Source: Reticulascus tulasneorum (Eukaryota; Ascomycota; Sordariomycetes; Glomerellales; Reticulascaceae). Taken from it: DNA of 64,000 nt. The position numbers and the translations under genes were made by a program. The notes beneath the pieces are model-generated. The model ran no database searches, was not told the origin of the DNA, and was given only the letters and a program-made list of their open reading frames with translations. Below, piece by piece: positions 60,701 to 64,000 of the stretch (the first letter of the stretch is position 1; each line of letters starts with the position of its first letter). Where the stretch lies: positions 2,232,001 to 2,296,000 of the forward strand of contig LSAX01000010.1 of the NCBI GenBank assembly GCA_001557505.1. Direction: 5' to 3'.

Positions 60701-61807
60701 CCCAAAAACATGAAGAAGCTGAAATTCTTGGACATCGATGTAACGGAGTTTGCTCGTCAACTCACAATCATCGAATCACGCTTGTACGGCAAAATCAAGC
60801 CAACTGAGTGCCTCAACAAAACGTGGCAAAAGAAAGTAGGCGAGGGAGAGCCTGAGCCGGCACCAAATGTGAAAGCCCTCATTCTGCATTCCAATCAAAT
60901 GACAAACTGGGTTGCCGAGATGATTCTCGCGCAGATGGATGTGAAGAAGCGAGTTGTCGTCATCAAGCATTTTGTTTCTGTTGCCGATGTGAGTTTGAGG
61001 GCCGCCTAAATTTGCTAGTAGGTTCATTGCTAACGTTCCACCAGAAATGCCGACATCTGAACAACTTCTCTACGTTAACATCCATCATATCAGCACTTGG
61101 CACGGCTCCCATTGCACGCTTGAAAAGAACATGGGACCAAGTCCCGCAACGGACCCAAGGCGTGCTAGAAACAATGCGACGCCTGATGGCAAGTACAAAG
61201 AACTTCGGCGAATATCGAGACGCTCTTCATGCTGCCATGCCTCCTTGTATTCCCTTCTTCGGTACGCCCCACCACTCCTGCCTCGCTCATGTCGGCTGGC
61301 TATTTTTGTTACAATTTTTAACCCTTGTTGTAGGCGTATACTTGACCGACCTTACCTTTATCGAGGACGGTATTCCGTCAATCATCAAGAAGACTAACCT
61401 TATCAACTTTGCCAAGAGGGCAAAAACAGCTGAAGTGATTCGTGATATCCAACAGTATCAGGCTGTCGGGTATTCTCTGCAGCCTGTTGCAGAGCTGCAG
61501 GATTACATATTAAGCAACATGCAAGCTGCTGGAGACGTGCATGAAATGTACGACAAGAGTTTGCAGGTAGAGCCGCGTGAACGAGAAGACGAGAAGATTG
61601 TCAGGTACGTACATTTGCGAGATGATGCATTGTTGTTCGGACCAACAAAGCGATCGGGCTAGATGCTCTACCTGCCCCAAGTCCCATTTCATTTCCGAGC
61701 AAAGCAGAGGAGCAACGGCAGTCTCAGTTTGCACCACATGATACAAAGACGCATACTGACCTGTTTTCGTGTGGCGCAGGGTTCTCGCCGAGTCTGGCTT
61801 CCTTTGA
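57782..61807 (+). CDS. CDC25: Ras guanine-nucleotide exchange factor (CDC25/STE6 type)
   Basis: Exons 57782-58630, 58694-60988, 61045-61261, 61334-61604 and 61780-61807 give 1219 residues. An SH3 domain is at 78-132 (YVRALYDYEADDRTSLSF...WWDGV...GWFPSNYC). A WW-like segment is at about 192-221 (FWIPQATPDGRLFYYN...ELP) in which the second Trp is absent. A helical middle region follows. The REM/RasGEF-N domain begins near 799 (GGTLLALVEQLT...FLLTYRSF) and the catalytic CDC25 domain near 963 (FARQLTIIESRLYGKIKPTE, WVAEMILAQ, KCRHLNNFSTLTSIISAL, DLTFIEDGIPS). It should load GTP onto Ras upstream of cAMP/PKA or MAPK signalling. Reading past the last donor would give a different tail ending at 61662; the spliced tail RVLAESGFL is the family-like one. 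Confidence 0.94.
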
Positions 61808-63599
61808 GCGGATATGCAACGACAGCAAATGATGCATTTCACCACAACTCATGCGCCCAAGCTAGTCTCAAATCGAAAACCTAGTCTTCTTATTTGCTCA
61901 CATCTATTGGGCGATTATGTTGAGCACCAATCTAGTTGTGATACTGCACACCCCGATATCGCGTAAAATAGGAGGACCACAATCAAAAACCAGGCTTCCA
62001 TGCCTTCAGGAAATCAGTCCGCCATTGGGTCGCAGTGCCGGGCATGTCAGCTTCTCGGCTTAGATGCGGAGATGCCGCATTGCCGGAGCATCAGAAATGA
62101 TGCCTTCAGAGTCGAACCAACAGCCAACCAGTCTAGTGAACTGACCAAGCCCTTACTTGAGGTATCTATTGACCAAGATCTTGGGTCTCAACTCCTACAT
62201 CTTTAAAGCACCAGGAAGTTCCGAGAGGTTTAAATCCTCGGGTATATTACCCCTGCTGAAAACGAATGTACAGCATACATACATATTTTGGCACTCTTGA
62301 GTGCTATCGACTAACAAGCCACGATAATCGCAATTTCGAGAATTGATTATGCCGACGCTTGTTTTATCAAATGCACGCTAGTTAGACCTCATATCTTGGG
62401 TTTCTAGGAGCAGTAGCTGGCAAAGAGCATATGCTAGGAGGGCGCAGCAGCTGAGGAGCCAGCTCTTTATTGAGCAGAGATGATCGAAGGTACCAGGATG
62501 GGTTGTCTATAGGAGCATGTTTACCGGAGGCTTTTCTTGTATTGTTAGGATTTCTATTCAAGCAAAAGCAAGGGCGCATCTTGCCATTGGTTTCAAGACG
62601 GCATAGCCATGAGGCGATTCTCGGGTGGACCAACCAACACAGGCAATTTTTGAACTTGCCCTTCTATTGCCTTGATATTACCAATCACTGGCGTGAGGCC
62701 TGCGGCCATTTCGCAAGATAGGTGGCTGATAATTTGAAGTGAACTCGAAATTCCTCTGATTCGGTGGTTCAACACGCTTGGGTGCGCTAGCTCGCTTGGT
62801 GCGATTTGGACATGCTTTATCGTGTGGAGGTGGGTTGCCGACTTGGCTAGTACTGCCTAACCTCTTCCCCAGGCTCGCCATACAGGTCGCAGGAGGGATG
62901 ATAAAGATGAGACGCGTCCCCCAAGGATCGTTAAGCAAGCCTCTCCCAAGTTCAAAGTAGTGGGTATTCTTGTAATGCGAGACTAGGAAGCCATATGGAA
63001 GAGATCTTTTGTTGATCGCCAGTCACCAGCATTCTCGGCAACGTTCATTGCCCTCCGCTATGCCTGAAGCCATCGACATGCCTTCAGAAGAGGCATTAGC
63101 GACGTATTTTGATTGTTCCAGTTGCCCTTGAATTCTAGAGATCACCTGCTATGCATCAGGGCTAAGCACGGATACTTGAGGGTATCAACAGCCGAGTCAG
63201 TGGCCCGAGTATGTCAGAGCAAATCATACTACCCTGCTCGGCCCGTTTAGACGTGATTATGTCGCTTGATCGCGAACAATATCATTCCTAGCGGGGGCTT
63301 TTGAAGTACGAATACACACATCCATATTTTCTCGATCCTCAGGAACTGTGACTCGGCATATAGCTTACCCCAGCGCTGATTAACATTGTCACGAATCAAT
63401 CCGAATAGCTATAACCAGGGGAACAAAAAGTTTTGCTATCAATCCGCATAGAATAATCGTACAGGTCGCTGACAAATAAATGCACATGAGACGAAGATGA
63501 GACAGATGACAGAATAGTGGACTCCGGCTGATGGATTAAGAGATCCTACCGTACGCCAACAAATCGGGCGCATAAATTCACGGCCTTCGACAAGTTGAC
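61808..63599. other. Intergenic, between convergent genes at the right end
   Basis: 1.8 kb between the RasGEF stop and the stop of the last minus-strand gene. No gene, RNA or repeat recognised. Confidence 0.6.
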
Positions 63600-64000
63600 T
63601 CAAGATTTGTGCGAGTGCAATTTAGCCTTGATCCTCTCACCCAACCCCTTTTTCTCCTTACCGGCTTCGCCATCAGCAGTCGAGCTGTCATGGGCATCAT
63701 GACTGTCATGGCTGACGGACTTTTCAGCCGGTGTTTCTCTGTGTACGCCTTTCTGCTCGAGAAGACCTATCGAGATTTGTGTTAGTTTAACATTGGCACT
63801 CATCTCCTGCTTCCTGAGAGAGGTAAGAAAGGAAGGGAACTGTCCCAGTGAACCACGTACGATCTGCTTCTCGACCAGCCCCTGGTTTGGTTGCATCAAA
63901 GTCGCCTCCATCTGCAACCAAACCGGAGCTTTTGACGTACTGCTCACCCGTGCCCTCTCCGTGGCTGGTCTTCTGAATGCCCCCCTCTTCCTCGTCGGAG
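63600..64000 (-). CDS. Conserved small fungal protein, 3' part (cut by window edge)
   Basis: Minus-strand exons 64000-63861 (incomplete at its 5' side) and 63766-63600. The readable part is about 102 residues: SDEEEGGIQKTSHGEGTGEQ, a KSSGLVADGGDFDATKPGAG stretch leading to READRLLEQKGVH, then a His/Ser/Asp-rich spacer and a basic end GLGERIKAKLHSHKS. I recognise the FDATKPGAGREADRLLE block from small glycine-rich or hydrophilic fungal proteins of unknown function, but cannot name the family. The 94-bp intron splits the Arg codon in ADRLLEQ. The start codon lies outside the window. Confidence 0.72.
   Translation of the reverse strand, partial: PTRKRGAFRRPATERARVSSTSKAPVWLQMEATLMQPNQGLVEKQIVRGSLGQFPSFLTSLRKQEMSANVKLTQISIGLLEQKGVHRETPAEKSVSHDSHDAHDSSTADGEAGKEKKGLGERIKAKLHSHKS

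Overview
The window is nuclear DNA of a filamentous ascomycete. Genes are split by short introns (mostly 47-180 bp) with GT-AG ends and CTAAC/CTGAC-type branch points, strands are mixed with no operons, and families such as GH64, Zn2Cys6 regulators, a fungal SRP9/21 and a DUF7137-like surface protein point to Pezizomycotina. Sordariomycetes, perhaps Hypocreales, is my best guess, but this is an inference from protein flavour and not from a marker gene. I support 22 protein genes. I found no convincing tRNA, rRNA, CRISPR array or intact transposon.

Layout. 0-17 kb is dense and housekeeping: YAK1 kinase, an RRM protein, the tRNA-thiolation factor NCS2/CTU2, the mitochondrial carrier OAC1, the WD40 protein SWD2, SRP9, ribonucleotide reductase small subunit RNR2 and a DUF4112 membrane protein. 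17-33 kb holds decapping enzyme DCP2, a two-RRM protein, a DUF7137-like secreted protein, a CDK11-type kinase, a NDUFAF7/MidA methyltransferase and the Golgi/endosome seven-TM protein PTM1. 33-51 kb holds a U-box cyclophilin (CYP8/PPIL2), followed by five consecutive minus-strand genes: a Zn2Cys6 regulator, a GPI-type serine/threonine-rich surface protein, a GH64 beta-1,3-glucanase, a GH16 glucanase/transglycosidase with a predicted GPI tail, and a C2H2 regulator with an ADR1-like finger pair. 51-58 kb is a 7-kb gap without a supportable gene. 58-64 kb holds an SH3-WW-RasGEF (CDC25/STE6 type) and the 3' part of a small conserved fungal gene cut by the right edge.

How the parts relate. Most genes are independent core functions: RNA turnover and processing (DCP2, two RRM proteins, CYP8, SWD2), translation and secretion (NCS2, SRP9), mitochondria (OAC1, NDUFAF7), and nutrient/cell-cycle signalling (YAK1, RasGEF, CDK11, RNR2). 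YAK1 and CDC25-type RasGEFs are both tied to Ras/PKA nutrient signalling in yeast, but they lie at opposite ends of the window. The one neighbourhood that looks functionally grouped is 35.5-50.7 kb, where two transcription-factor genes flank three cell-surface or beta-glucan genes on one strand.

All exon boundaries were worked out by eye from splice signals, reading phase and family conservation. No transcript or database search was available.
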